64,000 nucleotides of DNA from an uncultured Candidatus Nitrosopumilus sp. (GCA_905616385.1 CAJQSS010000004.1:68970-132969), one strand, 5' to 3'. Counted from the stretch's first letter, positions 8,580 to 18,191 are shown. Numbers and translations are program-made. Notes: generated by a model from the sequence alone, not told the origin.

Positions 8580-9776
8580 TTGTGGGTATTGCAAATTGGA
8601 TTACTGGGAAAAGCAAATGTTGGAAAATCAACATTTTTTTCTGCTGCAACTGAAACACCTGTCGCTTCAGGTAACTTTCCATTTACCACAATTGAACCAA
8701 ATGTTGGTGTAGCTTACGTACAATCAGATTGTGCTTGTAAACACTTTGATCTCAAACATGAAAATCCATTATGTATTAATGGTACTAGATTAATTCCAGT
8801 AAAATTAATTGATGTTGCTGGTTTAGTTCCAGGTGCACATGAGGGAAAAGGATTAGGAAATCAATTCCTTGACGATGCAAGACAAGCTGAAATTTTAATT
8901 CACGTTGTAGATATTGCAGGTACTACTGATATTCAAGGTCAACCAATAGCTGTTGGAACACATGATCCTTTAGAGGATATTGCATTTGTACAAGATGAAT
9001 TTGATCAATGGTTTATTGATATTCTTAAAAGAGAATGGGATAAGATAACTCGCGAAATAGATCAAAAACGAGCAAAACTTACTGATGGAATTGCAAAAAG
9101 ATTCAGTGGGTTAGGAATTAAAGAATATGAAGTACAAGCAGTATTACAAAAACAAGGTCTTATTAGTAGAAATCCAAAAGAATGGATTGACTCTGACATA
9201 GAGAATTTTGCTAAAGAGTTAAGACAAAATACTAAACCAATGATTATTGCTGCAAACAAAGCGGATCTTTGTCTAGATCTTGATATTCTTAAAAAAATCC
9301 CTGATACTGTAATTCCTTGTAGTGCTGAAACAGAATTACTGTTACGAAAAGCTACAAAGGCTGGAATAATTAATTATACCTCTGGTGATAATGGATTTAA
9401 AATTAATCAGGAAAAAGAAATTCCTGCACCACAACAAAAAGCACTTGATCTAGTTAACAGAATCTTTTCTAAAATCACATCAACTGGAATTCAAAAAATT
9501 CTAAATAGTGCGGTATTTGACTCCTTAAATCTAATTGCTGTTTATCCTGTGGAGGATGAATCTAAATTTACTAATAAGGAGGGTGTAGTTTTTCCTGATA
9601 CAAAATTACTTCCACCAGACTCTACTGCTAAAGATTTGGCAAGTCTAATTCATGCTGACATTGCAAAAGGCTTTTTGCATGCAATAGACTGTAAAACTAA
9701 ACAAAGAATCAGTGGTGATCAAAAATTAAAACATGGTGATGTGATCAAAATTGTATCCACATTAAGTAGGGGATAA
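8580..9776 (+). CDS. ychF: YchF/OLA1-type P-loop NTPase
   Basis: Obg-related translation-associated ATPase/GTPase that binds ribosomes. G1 is GKANVGKST near the N terminus, G3 is DVAGLVPGAHEG, G4-like is AANKAD, and a C-terminal TGS domain ends with HGDVIKIV. No ATG is available: the frame opens with TTG at 8580, while an in-frame TTG at 8589 would give the usual start MQIGLLGK. Either is possible. It ends 1 bp before kae1, so they form one transcription unit. Confidence 0.9.
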   Translation: MWVLQIGLLGKANVGKSTFFSAATETPVASGNFPFTTIEPNVGVAYVQSDCACKHFDLKHENPLCINGTRLIPVKLIDVAGLVPGAHEGKGLGNQFLDDARQAEILIHVVDIAGTTDIQGQPIAVGTHDPLEDIAFVQDEFDQWFIDILKREWDKITREIDQKRAKLTDGIAKRFSGLGIKEYEVQAVLQKQGLISRNPKEWIDSDIENFAKELRQNTKPMIIAANKADLCLDLDILKKIPDTVIPCSAETELLLRKATKAGIINYTSGDNGFKINQEKEIPAPQQKALDLVNRIFSKITSTGIQKILNSAVFDSLNLIAVYPVEDESKFTNKEGVVFPDTKLLPPDSTAKDLASLIHADIAKGFLHAIDCKTKQRISGDQKLKHGDVIKIVSTLSRG

Positions 9777-9777
9777 T

Positions 9778-10761
9778 ATGTTTGGTTTGGGAATTGAAAG
9801 TACTGCTCATACTTTTTCTTGTGCCATAATTGAAAAAAAGGGGAAGAAGGGTAAAATCCTCTCTGATATCAGAAAAATCTATCGTCCTGCGGCTGGACAA
9901 GGAATTCATCCACGTGAAGCATCTCGTCATCATATTGAAAATAGTCCTTTTGTATTATCTGAGTGTCTTAAAGAGGCAGATGTATCAATTCAAGATTTAG
10001 ATATAATTTCATATGCTGCTGGACCTGGATTAGGTCCTTGTCTTCGTGTTGGTGCTGTAGTTGCAAGATCTTTATCTTCATTTTATAAAATTCCAATTTA
10101 TCCTGTAAATCATGCAATTGGTCATATTGAATTAGGAAAATTACTAACTGATGCACGTGATCCTTTAGTTCTTTTAGTTTCTGGTGGTCATACAATGCTT
10201 TTGTCCTTTCTTGATAAACAGTGGAGAGTTTTTGGTGAAACATTAGATATTACATTAGGTCAATTACTTGATCAATTTGGTAGATCAATTGGATTCGCAT
10301 CCCCTTGTGGAAAAAATATTGAAGAATTAGCATCTACTTCTTCAAATTATATTCCATTACCCTACTCAGTTAAAGGAAATGATGTATCTTTCTCTGGATT
10401 ACTATCTGCAACTAAACCTATTTCTGAAAAAAGTAAAGTTGATGCATGTTATTCTCTTCAAGAAACTGCTTTTGCAATGATTAGTGAAACTGTAGAACGT
10501 GCATTGTCATTTACATCTAAAAAAGAATTAATGATTGTAGGTGGTGTTGCAGCTAACAAAAGATTATCTGAAATGTTAAAAGATGTATGCAAAAGACATG
10601 GTTGCAAATTCTTTGTTGTACCATTACAGTATTCTGGCGATTGTGGTAGTCAAATATGTTGGACTGGACTTTTAGAATCACAAGTTAAGGGAGGTGTTTC
10701 ATTAAAGGATACATTTGTCACTCAATCTTGGAGATTAGATTCAGTAGTAGTTGATTATTGA
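9778..10761 (+). CDS. kae1: KEOPS subunit Kae1 (tRNA t6A37 threonylcarbamoyltransferase)
   Basis: Catalytic subunit that transfers threonylcarbamoyl from TC-AMP to A37 of ANN-decoding tRNAs. ASKHA-fold landmarks are visible: GIESTAHT at the N terminus, the metal pair H112-x3-H116 in NHAIGHIE, the phosphate loop VSGGHTML, and IVGGVAANKRL near the C terminus. Length 327 aa is typical for the stand-alone form (Bud32 is separate). Bud32 lies 350 bp downstream and Pcc1 at 28.3 kb, so KEOPS is scattered. The 3' end overlaps a convergent gene by 7 bp. Confidence 0.95.
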   Translation: MFGLGIESTAHTFSCAIIEKKGKKGKILSDIRKIYRPAAGQGIHPREASRHHIENSPFVLSECLKEADVSIQDLDIISYAAGPGLGPCLRVGAVVARSLSSFYKIPIYPVNHAIGHIELGKLLTDARDPLVLLVSGGHTMLLSFLDKQWRVFGETLDITLGQLLDQFGRSIGFASPCGKNIEELASTSSNYIPLPYSVKGNDVSFSGLLSATKPISEKSKVDACYSLQETAFAMISETVERALSFTSKKELMIVGGVAANKRLSEMLKDVCKRHGCKFFVVPLQYSGDCGSQICWTGLLESQVKGGVSLKDTFVTQSWRLDSVVVDY

Positions 10762-11081
10762 GAATCTTTTTGTTCTATTGTTTGCTCTATACTTTTTGCC
10801 CAACCTTTTGTATTAAAAACTCCAAATTTGTATGTCTGTTCACCATCATCTATTTTTGCTGTAAAACATACTTTTTTTATAAATAACCCTTCTTTCCATG
10901 TTTTTACTATATTTTCTAATGGGACATCAAGTACAGTTTCACCAATACGTTTTGTAAAATCCATTATTCTTGATTTTGTTTTATCGAATGCTAATCTTTT
11001 ATTTGTTAATGTTAAAATTCCTGGACCTAAGTTATCCTCATTACAATCTTCTTGTTTTATTCTTTTTTCACCATCTTCCAT
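10755..11081 (-). CDS. Small PH/GRAM-like domain protein
   Basis: 108 aa with the pattern of a small pleckstrin-homology/GRAM-like fold: GILTLTNKRLAF, then VPLENIV, paired beta strands and a C-terminal helix. In that family such proteins bind lipids or act as scaffolds; no specific role is visible. It lies antiparallel between kae1 and bud32 and overlaps the end of kae1 by 7 bp. Family assignment is by pattern only and is tentative. Confidence 0.6.
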   Translation of the reverse strand: MEDGEKRIKQEDCNEDNLGPGILTLTNKRLAFDKTKSRIMDFTKRIGETVLDVPLENIVKTWKEGLFIKKVCFTAKIDDGEQTYKFGVFNTKGWAKSIEQTIEQKDSQ

Positions 11082-11112
11082 GATTAACTTTTATTGAATT
11101 CTTTTGGATATA

Positions 11113-11739
11113 ATGTTAATGAAATTAATAAAAAAAGGTGCTGAGGCTGATATCTATACGGGTATGTGGAATAATTCTAAATCTATTTTTAAAATTAGAA
11201 AAATTAAAAATTATAGAAATTCTTTACTTGATTCAAAAATACGTAAACAACGTACAATTAAAGAATCACAAATACTTTCTCAAGTGAAATCTTTTGGAAT
11301 ACCTTCACCTCTTGTTTATTTTGTTAATTTAGAAAAAAGTATGATAGTAATGCAGGAAATTCCTGGAAAACCTGTATATGATTTATCTGACTCAAAAATT
11401 ATTGAAGTATCTAAAGAAATTGGTAAGTTAGTTGGACTTTTACATAAAAATGGAGTAATGCATGGAGATTTAACAACATCTAATTTTATTTTATTTAAAA
11501 ATATTATTTATATGATTGATTTTGGACTTTCTCAAAATACAATAAAACCTGAAGATCATGCAGTTGATTTACGATTAATTAAAGAAATTCTTAACAGTGC
11601 TCATGCAAAAATTATGAAATCAGCTTGGAAAAATTTTCTAATTGGTTACAAATCTATAGTTGGAATTACTTATCAGAGTAAAATAGTAAAATTAGTTTTA
11701 GATATTGAAAGTCGTGGTAGGTATGCACAAGTTGTCTAA
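11113..11739 (+). CDS. bud32: KEOPS kinase/ATPase Bud32
   Basis: Atypical small kinase (piD261/PRPK family) that partners Kae1 in t6A formation. The glycine-poor N lobe begins KKGAEADIY, the catalytic loop is HGDLTTSNF and the metal loop is IDFGLS, which is the Bud32 set. The C terminus ends SRGRYAQVV; family members end with a similar Arg-rich RGR tail. The frame also offers a TTG at 11104, but ATG 11113 (MLMKLIKKGAE) or ATG 11119 fits better. The next gene begins 17 nt before its stop. Confidence 0.92.
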   Translation: MLMKLIKKGAEADIYTGMWNNSKSIFKIRKIKNYRNSLLDSKIRKQRTIKESQILSQVKSFGIPSPLVYFVNLEKSMIVMQEIPGKPVYDLSDSKIIEVSKEIGKLVGLLHKNGVMHGDLTTSNFILFKNIIYMIDFGLSQNTIKPEDHAVDLRLIKEILNSAHAKIMKSAWKNFLIGYKSIVGITYQSKIVKLVLDIESRGRYAQVV

Positions 11740-12271
11740 TCTATTCTTTGTATCTTCAAATATTCATAAATTTAAAGAAGCCAAAGAAATTTTAGATTCT
11801 TTTGGAATATCAATTCAATTTTTTAAATTAAATTTAGAAGAAATTCAATCAAATTCAATTAAAGAAATTGCAACAAAAAAAGCACAAGATGCATTTTCAA
11901 AATGTAAAAAACCTTTGATTGTTGAAGATGATGGACTCCATATTGATTCACTTGATGGATTTCCTGGTCCTTACTCATCTTATGCCCACAATACTATTGG
12001 AAATAAAGGGATTCTTAATTTATTGAAGCAAAATAGAGATGCAAAATTTATTTCAACTATTACATATTGTGATAAAAACAGTTTAGAATCTTTTGAAGGA
12101 AAACTAGATGGGACTATATCTAAATCTCAAAAGGGAGAAGGTTGGGGGTATGATCCAATTTTTATTCCAAAAAATACAAAGAAAACTTTTGCTCAATTAA
12201 ATGAGAAAAATATTATTTCACATAGATACAAAGCACTAAAAAAATTTTCTAATTGGTATTTGCATAAGTAG
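11723..12271 (+). CDS. XTP/dITP diphosphatase (Ham1/RdgB family)
   Basis: House-cleaning pyrophosphatase that hydrolyses dITP and XTP to monophosphates. Family marks are SSNIHKFKEAKEIL at the N terminus, VEDDGLHIDSLDGFPG with the catalytic acids, EGWGYDPIFIP and SHRYKALKKF. I chose ATG 11723 because the upstream TTG at 11705 adds residues not seen in the family. It overlaps bud32 by 17 nt, suggesting coupled translation, and its 3' end overlaps convergent taw1 by 23 nt. Confidence 0.92.
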   Translation: MHKLSNLFFVSSNIHKFKEAKEILDSFGISIQFFKLNLEEIQSNSIKEIATKKAQDAFSKCKKPLIVEDDGLHIDSLDGFPGPYSSYAHNTIGNKGILNLLKQNRDAKFISTITYCDKNSLESFEGKLDGTISKSQKGEGWGYDPIFIPKNTKKTFAQLNEKNIISHRYKALKKFSNWYLHK

Positions 12272-13280
12272 AAATCCAACGATCAATAAATCGTTCGTTA
12301 TTTTGTAAAATTGATATTCTTGAAACAAGACTTTCATCCATAATTGAAAATATTTTACTTTGTTTTGCTATTTGCTCACTGAATTTTTTTACTTCATGCA
12401 TCTCTAGCATATTTTCATGTTCTAGCCTATTGGTTGAACGTCCAATATGCATATATGATTTAATTTCAATAAAATGTGGACTTGCTTTTCTAAACATATC
12501 TGCAAACGCTGGTATCATTTCTTTTTGATCATTATAATTTCTAATCAATGTAATTCTCAAAACTGTTCGTGTATCTAGATTTTTTAACATGTCAAGTGTA
12601 CGATTCCATCTTTCCCATGAATCATCGTATTTTGGTTTGTTTATTTTTATAAATGATTCATAATCTGCAGCATTAGTTGATAAATACAATTGTGTTGGTA
12701 GTGCATCTTCATCTTGTAATTTTTGAATCATATCTGGTTCTTGTCCATTTGTAACAAGAAAAATTGATTTTGTTGCTTCAAGTGATTTTAGATATTTAAT
12801 TAATTCTGGTAATTTTGGATACATAGTTGGCTCACCTGAAAGTGAAATTGCATAATGACTTGGTAGTAATGATTCATCTAATCTTTGTTTATCGTTTCTT
12901 GAATCTCCATAAAATCCATCAATTAATTTTTTTCTTTCAGCCATTAATTTAGTTAAAATTTGTTCAGGTTCTGCAACTTGTTCAGGCTCCATTTTCATTG
13001 AATCATAAAATTCCATTGGCCTCCAACAATATACACAACGATTTTCACAATGCATTCCTGCTGGAGAAAATTCCATACATTGATGAGTTGAAATTCCATA
13101 AAATTTGTGCTTATAACAACTTCCTTCATGTTTGAATGATTTTTTGGTCCAATGACACAATTCAACTGTTGAGTGATCTGCTACCCCATACTTTGCTTTT
13201 TTAAGTTGAGCAGCTATGGATGGTTTAATTTGAATAAGATTTTCATCGTCATTATCTACAATTTCTCCAGAACAACTCAT
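12249..13280 (-). CDS. taw1: 4-demethylwyosine synthase Taw1 (TYW1-like radical SAM)
   Basis: Builds the tricyclic wyosine base on G37 of tRNA-Phe from N1-methylguanosine and pyruvate. The radical-SAM cluster is C78-x3-C82-x2-C85 (CENRCVYC). Three further Cys at 42, 55 and 68, each 13 apart, match the second 4Fe-4S cluster of archaeal Taw1. The product is 343 aa and has no flavodoxin domain, as expected in archaea. LSGEPTMYP is the SAM-binding GGEP-like motif. Confidence 0.93.
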   Translation of the reverse strand: MSCSGEIVDNDDENLIQIKPSIAAQLKKAKYGVADHSTVELCHWTKKSFKHEGSCYKHKFYGISTHQCMEFSPAGMHCENRCVYCWRPMEFYDSMKMEPEQVAEPEQILTKLMAERKKLIDGFYGDSRNDKQRLDESLLPSHYAISLSGEPTMYPKLPELIKYLKSLEATKSIFLVTNGQEPDMIQKLQDEDALPTQLYLSTNAADYESFIKINKPKYDDSWERWNRTLDMLKNLDTRTVLRITLIRNYNDQKEMIPAFADMFRKASPHFIEIKSYMHIGRSTNRLEHENMLEMHEVKKFSEQIAKQSKIFSIMDESLVSRISILQNNERFIDRWISTYANTN

Positions 13281-13399
13281 ACATTGAACTTTGATTTGAT
13301 TTACTTAAATTCATTTAGATGCATTTATAGTAAAAAATAGTACATTTTTCGAACTTAAAGTGTAATTTAATAACTGGAATTACTGTTAATAATTATAAA

Positions 13400-15556
13400 T
13401 TGAAAGTCAAATATGCTATCATATTTTTGTTCTTGCTTGGTTCTACACTAAGTATTTCTATTTCACCTATTTTGGCTGCATCTGATATTGATAATGATGG
13501 CGTTTTAGATGATATTGATCTTTGTCCTCGTCTTCAAGAAGATTATTTTGGTGATATTGATGGCTGCCCTTCTCAAAATGTAGCATGGTTAGATGCTGAT
13601 AATGACTTGATTCCTGATAATGTGGATCTATGTCCAAATGTTGCTGAAAATTATAATGGTTTCCAAGATGAAGACGGTTGCCCTGATGATAATTCTACTG
13701 AATTAATTTTTGATCAAGATTCTGATACTATTCCTGATTTAGAAGATCATTGTCCATTAGTTTCTGAAACTTTCAATAACTTTGAAGACACAGACGGTTG
13801 CCCTGATGCCCTTGCAATCGATTCTGATTTTGATGGTGTTCAAGACTTTTTAGATTTATGTCCTGATACTCTTGAAACTTGGAATGGATTTGCAGATTAT
13901 GATGGCTGCCCTGATGAAGTAATAAATCTTGATTCTGATTACGATGGGATTTTAGATATTGATGATCAATGTATTAATGAGCGTGAACGTTACAATAACT
14001 TTGAAGATGAAGACGGTTGCCCTGATATGTCTCCTTATGTAGTATCTCTTGATTCTGATTCTGATGGTATTAGAGATACTATTGACTTTTGTGTATATGC
14101 AAAAGAAACTTACAATAGTTTCCAAGACACAGATGGTTGCCCTGATGAACCTTTTACTGATTTATTTACAAATAATTTAATGAATGATTATGATTCTGAT
14201 GGAATTCTTGATAATATTGATAGTTGTTTAACATTACCTGAAACTTACAACAACTTTGAAGATGAAGACGGTTGCCCTGATGATAATTTTATTCGATATT
14301 ATGATTCAGACAATGACCTTATCTTTGACGATGTAGATGAATGTCCAAATGTTGCTGAAACTTTCAATAACTTTGAAGACACAGACGGTTGCCCTGATAC
14401 GCTTTCTTATGTAGAATCTACAATTTATGATTCTGATAATGATGGAATTCTTGATAATATTGATAGTTGTTTAACATTACCTGAAACTTACAACAACTTT
14501 GAAGATGAAGACGGCTGTCCTGATTTTATTTCACAAACTGATTCTGATTATGATGGAATTATAGATGCTTTTGATGATTGTAAATATGTAGTAGAAACTT
14601 ACAACAACTTTGAAGATGAAGACGGCTGTCCTGATTTACTTTATACACAAACATACACCACAGATTCTGATAATGATGGAATTGTAGATAATTTAGATCT
14701 GTGTCCAAATGTTGCTGAAAATTATAATCGCTTTTTAGATAATGACGGTTGCCCTGATGATCCTATTGCAAGTGATTCAGATCAAGATGGAATTTCTAAT
14801 GCATTAGATTTATGTCCTAATGTATCTGAAACTTACAATGGTTTTGAAGATAATGACGGTTGCCCTGATTCTGTTGATACTGTAGAACTATTTTCATATC
14901 AATTACCTGATAATGACAATGACGGTGTTGATGATAGATGGGATCAATGTCTTAATGAATCTGAAACTTACAATGGATTTGCAGATACTGACGGTTGCCC
15001 TGATGTAATTGCTAAAGGAGTACTAGGAGTTGAAATTCTACCTTCTTTTATTGATACTGATGGTGACTTGATTCCTGATAATTTAGATCTGTGTCCAAAT
15101 GTTCCTGAAAGACACAATGGTTATTTCGATAATGACGGTTGCCCTGATGTAGTTCCTGTTAGTTCTTTATCTGATTCTGATTCTGATGGTGTAATTGATT
15201 CATTAGATGATTGTAAATATCAACCAGAAATTTACAACCTATTCCAAGATACTGACGGTTGCCCTGATGTTATTTCTGATGATTATTCTTTCACTGCTAC
15301 AAAATATCAACCCATAGACAATGACAATGACGGTGTTGATGATAGATGGGATCAATGTCTTAATGAATCTGAAAATTACAACGGATTTGCAGATAATGAC
15401 GGTTGCCCTGATGTAATTGGTGCAGAATCCACTATTGTCCCAATAACTGACTCTGATAATGATGGATACATAGATGAACTAGATTCATGCCCTTCTGAAC
15501 CTGAAACGTGGAATAAATATAATGATCTAGACGGTTGTCCAGATTCATTACCTTGA
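13400..15556 (+). CDS. Secreted protein of 17 thrombospondin type 3 repeats
   Basis: The start codon is TTG and is followed by a clear signal peptide (MKVKYAIIFLFLLGS... ending ...SPILA). The rest consists only of calcium-binding type 3 repeats with the pattern DSDxDGI-DxxDxC...E-YN-F-D-DGCPD. I count 17 copies of the DGCP(D/S) box. Each repeat has two Cys, so the chain is probably a rigid, disulfide- and calcium-stabilised rod. There is no membrane anchor, enzyme domain or sorting motif. Nearly identical repeats at DNA level point to recent duplication. Adhesion or S-layer association is only a guess. Confidence 0.9.
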   Translation: MKVKYAIIFLFLLGSTLSISISPILAASDIDNDGVLDDIDLCPRLQEDYFGDIDGCPSQNVAWLDADNDLIPDNVDLCPNVAENYNGFQDEDGCPDDNSTELIFDQDSDTIPDLEDHCPLVSETFNNFEDTDGCPDALAIDSDFDGVQDFLDLCPDTLETWNGFADYDGCPDEVINLDSDYDGILDIDDQCINERERYNNFEDEDGCPDMSPYVVSLDSDSDGIRDTIDFCVYAKETYNSFQDTDGCPDEPFTDLFTNNLMNDYDSDGILDNIDSCLTLPETYNNFEDEDGCPDDNFIRYYDSDNDLIFDDVDECPNVAETFNNFEDTDGCPDTLSYVESTIYDSDNDGILDNIDSCLTLPETYNNFEDEDGCPDFISQTDSDYDGIIDAFDDCKYVVETYNNFEDEDGCPDLLYTQTYTTDSDNDGIVDNLDLCPNVAENYNRFLDNDGCPDDPIASDSDQDGISNALDLCPNVSETYNGFEDNDGCPDSVDTVELFSYQLPDNDNDGVDDRWDQCLNESETYNGFADTDGCPDVIAKGVLGVEILPSFIDTDGDLIPDNLDLCPNVPERHNGYFDNDGCPDVVPVSSLSDSDSDGVIDSLDDCKYQPEIYNLFQDTDGCPDVISDDYSFTATKYQPIDNDNDGVDDRWDQCLNESENYNGFADNDGCPDVIGAESTIVPITDSDNDGYIDELDSCPSEPETWNKYNDLDGCPDSLP

Positions 15557-15615
15557 TTATTTTTAATCTACTCTTATTCTAAAATAATTAATATCTATAA
15601 AATTGCAACTAGTTT

Positions 15616-16578
15616 ATGCTTCCAAAATTTTCTAGTAGGGCATTTTTAGCTCCAATGGCTGGAGTTAGTGATCCTGCTCTACGATTACAGTGTAAAAAAA
15701 TGGGTGCAGGGTTAGTAGTTACTGAATTTACTAATATTCATAGTATTATTGCAAAAGAAAAGCAACTTAAAGATCATATGAAAACTATTCAGGAATTTAT
15801 TGAGTTCTCTGATCAAGAACGTCCTCTTTCAATTCAATTATTTGGTTCTGATTTACTTGCATTGGAAAAAGCTGCAAAAATTGTTGAACCTTATTTTGAT
15901 ATAATTGATTACAACATGGGATGCCCTGCACCTCATATTACTCAGCAAATGGCAGGAGGTGCACTCTTACAACAAACTAACCTTACTGAACAAATATTCA
16001 AAACTCTTGTTAATGCTGTGAAAAAACCTGTAACTTTAAAAATTCGTTCAGGTGTAACTGATGCAAGTCGTTTTTTATTTAGAGAAATTGCAGAAATTGC
16101 TGAAGATGAAGGTATTGAAATGATTACATTTCATCCACGCACTGTAAATCAAGGATATTCTGGCAATGCTGATTGGAATTTAATTAAGGAACTTAAGGAA
16201 ATTTCAGGAATACCAATTGTTGGAAATGGTGATATCACTACTCCTGAGGATGCTAAAAAAATGATTGATGAAACTAATTGTGATTATGTTATGATTGGTC
16301 GTGGTGCTATGGGTAATCCATTTTTATTTGAACAAATTAATGACTATCTTAAAACTAATAGTTATCAAGAATATTCTTTTAAAGATCGATTAGATTCTTT
16401 TTTTGATTATTTACATTTAACAGGTAAATACAAAATTAAATTTGCAAATCTTAAGGGTCAAGCAATGCGTTTTACCAAAGGTATGAAAGGCGGTTCAAAA
16501 ATACGTTCTAAAATTACGCTTGCTACAAACATTGAAGAATTGGAAAAAATTATGACAAATGCATATTTGCCCTCTTAA
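15616..16578 (+). CDS. dus: tRNA-dihydrouridine synthase
   Basis: FMN- and NADPH-dependent enzyme reducing uridines in the tRNA D-loop. The TIM barrel begins LAPMAGVSD, the catalytic Cys is C103 in DYNMGCPAPHI, KIRSG and HPRTVNQGYSG are FMN/tRNA contacts, and GNGDI and MIGRGAMGNP close the barrel. At 320 aa with a short helical C-terminal domain it is a typical Dus. Which D-loop position it modifies cannot be read. Confidence 0.93.
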   Translation: MLPKFSSRAFLAPMAGVSDPALRLQCKKMGAGLVVTEFTNIHSIIAKEKQLKDHMKTIQEFIEFSDQERPLSIQLFGSDLLALEKAAKIVEPYFDIIDYNMGCPAPHITQQMAGGALLQQTNLTEQIFKTLVNAVKKPVTLKIRSGVTDASRFLFREIAEIAEDEGIEMITFHPRTVNQGYSGNADWNLIKELKEISGIPIVGNGDITTPEDAKKMIDETNCDYVMIGRGAMGNPFLFEQINDYLKTNSYQEYSFKDRLDSFFDYLHLTGKYKIKFANLKGQAMRFTKGMKGGSKIRSKITLATNIEELEKIMTNAYLPS

Positions 16579-16716
16579 AAATTTATTATATTGTATTTTG
16601 AACTTAACATTTGTTTATAATTTTAATTATTTTTAAATTATATTTTTAATAATTTTACATTATTCTTATATATTTTAATCAAGTATAGTTACATCATGAT
16701 GGGAGTACAATTCTAA

Positions 16717-16956
16717 TTGGCTACAGCATATGTTCTTATCAATTGTGAACTTGGTGCTGAGGAAGCAGTTATTTCAGAACTTAAACCAATCGAAGGTGTT
16801 GTTGAAGTGCATGGTACTTTTGGTGCTTATGATATACTAGCTAAAGTTGAATTAAGTTTAGTTGAAGCATTACGTGAAACCATTACTTGGAAGATTAGAA
16901 AAATTGCAAAAATCCGTTCAACTTTAACCTTGATGGGAATTGATGGACAACAATAA
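16717..16956 (+). CDS. Stand-alone Lrp/AsnC ligand-binding (RAM) domain protein
   Basis: 79 aa, TTG start. It contains only the alpha-beta RAM effector/oligomer domain: AYVLINCELGAEEAVIS, then GTFGAYDILAKVE, and a C-terminal RKIAKIRSTLTLM. There is no DNA-binding helix-turn-helix. Such proteins may bind amino acids and modulate full-length Lrp regulators by mixed oligomers (family inference). A close paralogue lies at 46753-46992. A folded AT-rich trailer follows. Confidence 0.85.
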   Translation: MATAYVLINCELGAEEAVISELKPIEGVVEVHGTFGAYDILAKVELSLVEALRETITWKIRKIAKIRSTLTLMGIDGQQ

Positions 16957-17012
16957 TTTTTCATCCCTTTTTATAGTTAAATTGTAATAAGAAACATCCC
17001 TTCAAAAACAAG

Positions 17013-17056
17013 TCCTCCAAAAGGATAACGACCTGAGAGGAGTTGTAGCCTCTCAG
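17013..17056 (+). other. Pair of hairpins downstream of the RAM gene (possible ncRNA or 3' element)
   Basis: In the 303-nt gap before the next gene two stem-loops stand out: TCCT/AGGA (17013-17025) and a perfect 8-bp stem CTGAGAGG/CCTCTCAG with an 8-nt loop (17033-17056). A T-rich tail with a repeated TTTTTTAATATTATA unit follows from about 17070. Strand is assumed from the upstream gene. It could be the 3' end of that mRNA, a terminator, or a small RNA. Confidence 0.35.
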
Positions 17057-17259
17057 CAGATAATTTCTAATTTTTTAATATTATATTTTTTAATATTATA
17101 TTTTTTAATTTACTTAGAGGGCTTCAGAATTCTTCTTTTTTGATGCAATGTTTAAGATATTTTTCTAAATCTAATTTTATTCTACATGTTAGTCATATGT
17201 GGATCTCTTGGTTATTCTATTATCCTATTTTCTTTTTAATATAAAAAAAAAGAATTATT

Positions 17260-17436
17260 ATGAAAAGTGATGAAAAAAGGTCTCATCGACTAAATTATCT
17301 CTTGAAATGCTATTTACTTAATCCTCAAGAAAATGAAATTTATCGTAAAGCAAAACAAATGGGTGTAACTGATTCTACTGCTAAGGATTACATTAGAACT
17401 GTAATTATACAAGCCCAAAAAACATATTCTAATTAA
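17260..17436 (+). CDS. Small basic protein (58 aa)
   Basis: An intact ATG-to-TAA frame of 58 codons. The product is basic and helical: N-terminal KSDEKRSHRLNYLLK, then a segment NEIYRKAKQMGVTDSTAKDY that looks like a short helix-turn-helix (the MGVTDSTAKDYI turn suits a DNA- or RNA-binding recognition helix). Base composition and codon use match neighbours. It lies between the RAM protein and a membrane protein. Nucleic-acid binding is inference. Confidence 0.6.
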   Translation: MKSDEKRSHRLNYLLKCYLLNPQENEIYRKAKQMGVTDSTAKDYIRTVIIQAQKTYSN

Positions 17437-17540
17437 TTTAGTATATTTCTCAAATTTAGAATTATTTCGTTGTTTGTATGGAAATCATTCGAAATCTTAA
17501 ACAAGCTATTCATAAATAATGAATATGTGGAAAAATTAAC

Positions 17541-18191
17541 ATGACTGATTCGTTACTCGATGATGTAACTTCTCTTTTAGAAGGTGATTTTGGTGATGAT
17601 CGAATTTTAAAGCAAATTGCTAGAGCATGTAAAAATAATGAAGCAATTAGTAATTATGAGAGAAATTATGTTCAAAAACTAGCCGAGCAATATTTGGGTA
17701 AAAAAGCTGAGATTCCTTCTTCAATAGAACCTGAGATTGAATCTTCCATCCAAAATCAAACCTTACAATCACAGGTTTCTCGTAGTCCTGGTTTAAAAAA
17801 TCCAAAATTAATTTTAGGATTTGGCGGTGTTGCTTTGGTAATTATTATTGTAGCTGCTATTGCATTTTCTAGTAATTCTGATTCTTTCACATCTGATCCT
17901 AACTCTGAGATTCAGTTAACATTAACAATTCAAACTGATTTATCTTCATACTCTCATAAAGATATTATATCAATTAGTGGTACGTGTAATAATTCTGAAA
18001 TTGTAAATTTATCAATTAAAAATGAAAAAAATAATCTTGTATGGGCAGAACAACTTTCTATAAAAAATAATGGAATGTATTCTACATTAGCTATAGCTGC
18101 AGGTTCTGGTTGGGAAAATTCTGGAACATATACAGTTACAGTAGATAGTGGTTCTGAAATTAAATTAATTAAATTTTCATTCACTTCATAA
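17541..18191 (+). CDS. Single-pass membrane protein with external beta domain
   Basis: 216 aa, unrecognised. The first about 90 residues are cytoplasmic, acidic and helical (DDVTSLLEGDFGDDRIL...). One membrane helix, LILGFGGVALVIIIVAAIAF, follows near residues 93-112. The external part is Ser/Thr/Asn-rich and ends in a beta-sandwich-like domain (DIISISGTCNNSEIVNLSI...GTYTVTVDSG), a pattern common in AOA surface proteins. Its end overlaps the convergent gene by 6 bp. Confidence 0.65.
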   Translation: MTDSLLDDVTSLLEGDFGDDRILKQIARACKNNEAISNYERNYVQKLAEQYLGKKAEIPSSIEPEIESSIQNQTLQSQVSRSPGLKNPKLILGFGGVALVIIIVAAIAFSSNSDSFTSDPNSEIQLTLTIQTDLSSYSHKDIISISGTCNNSEIVNLSIKNEKNNLVWAEQLSIKNNGMYSTLAIAAGSGWENSGTYTVTVDSGSEIKLIKFSFTS

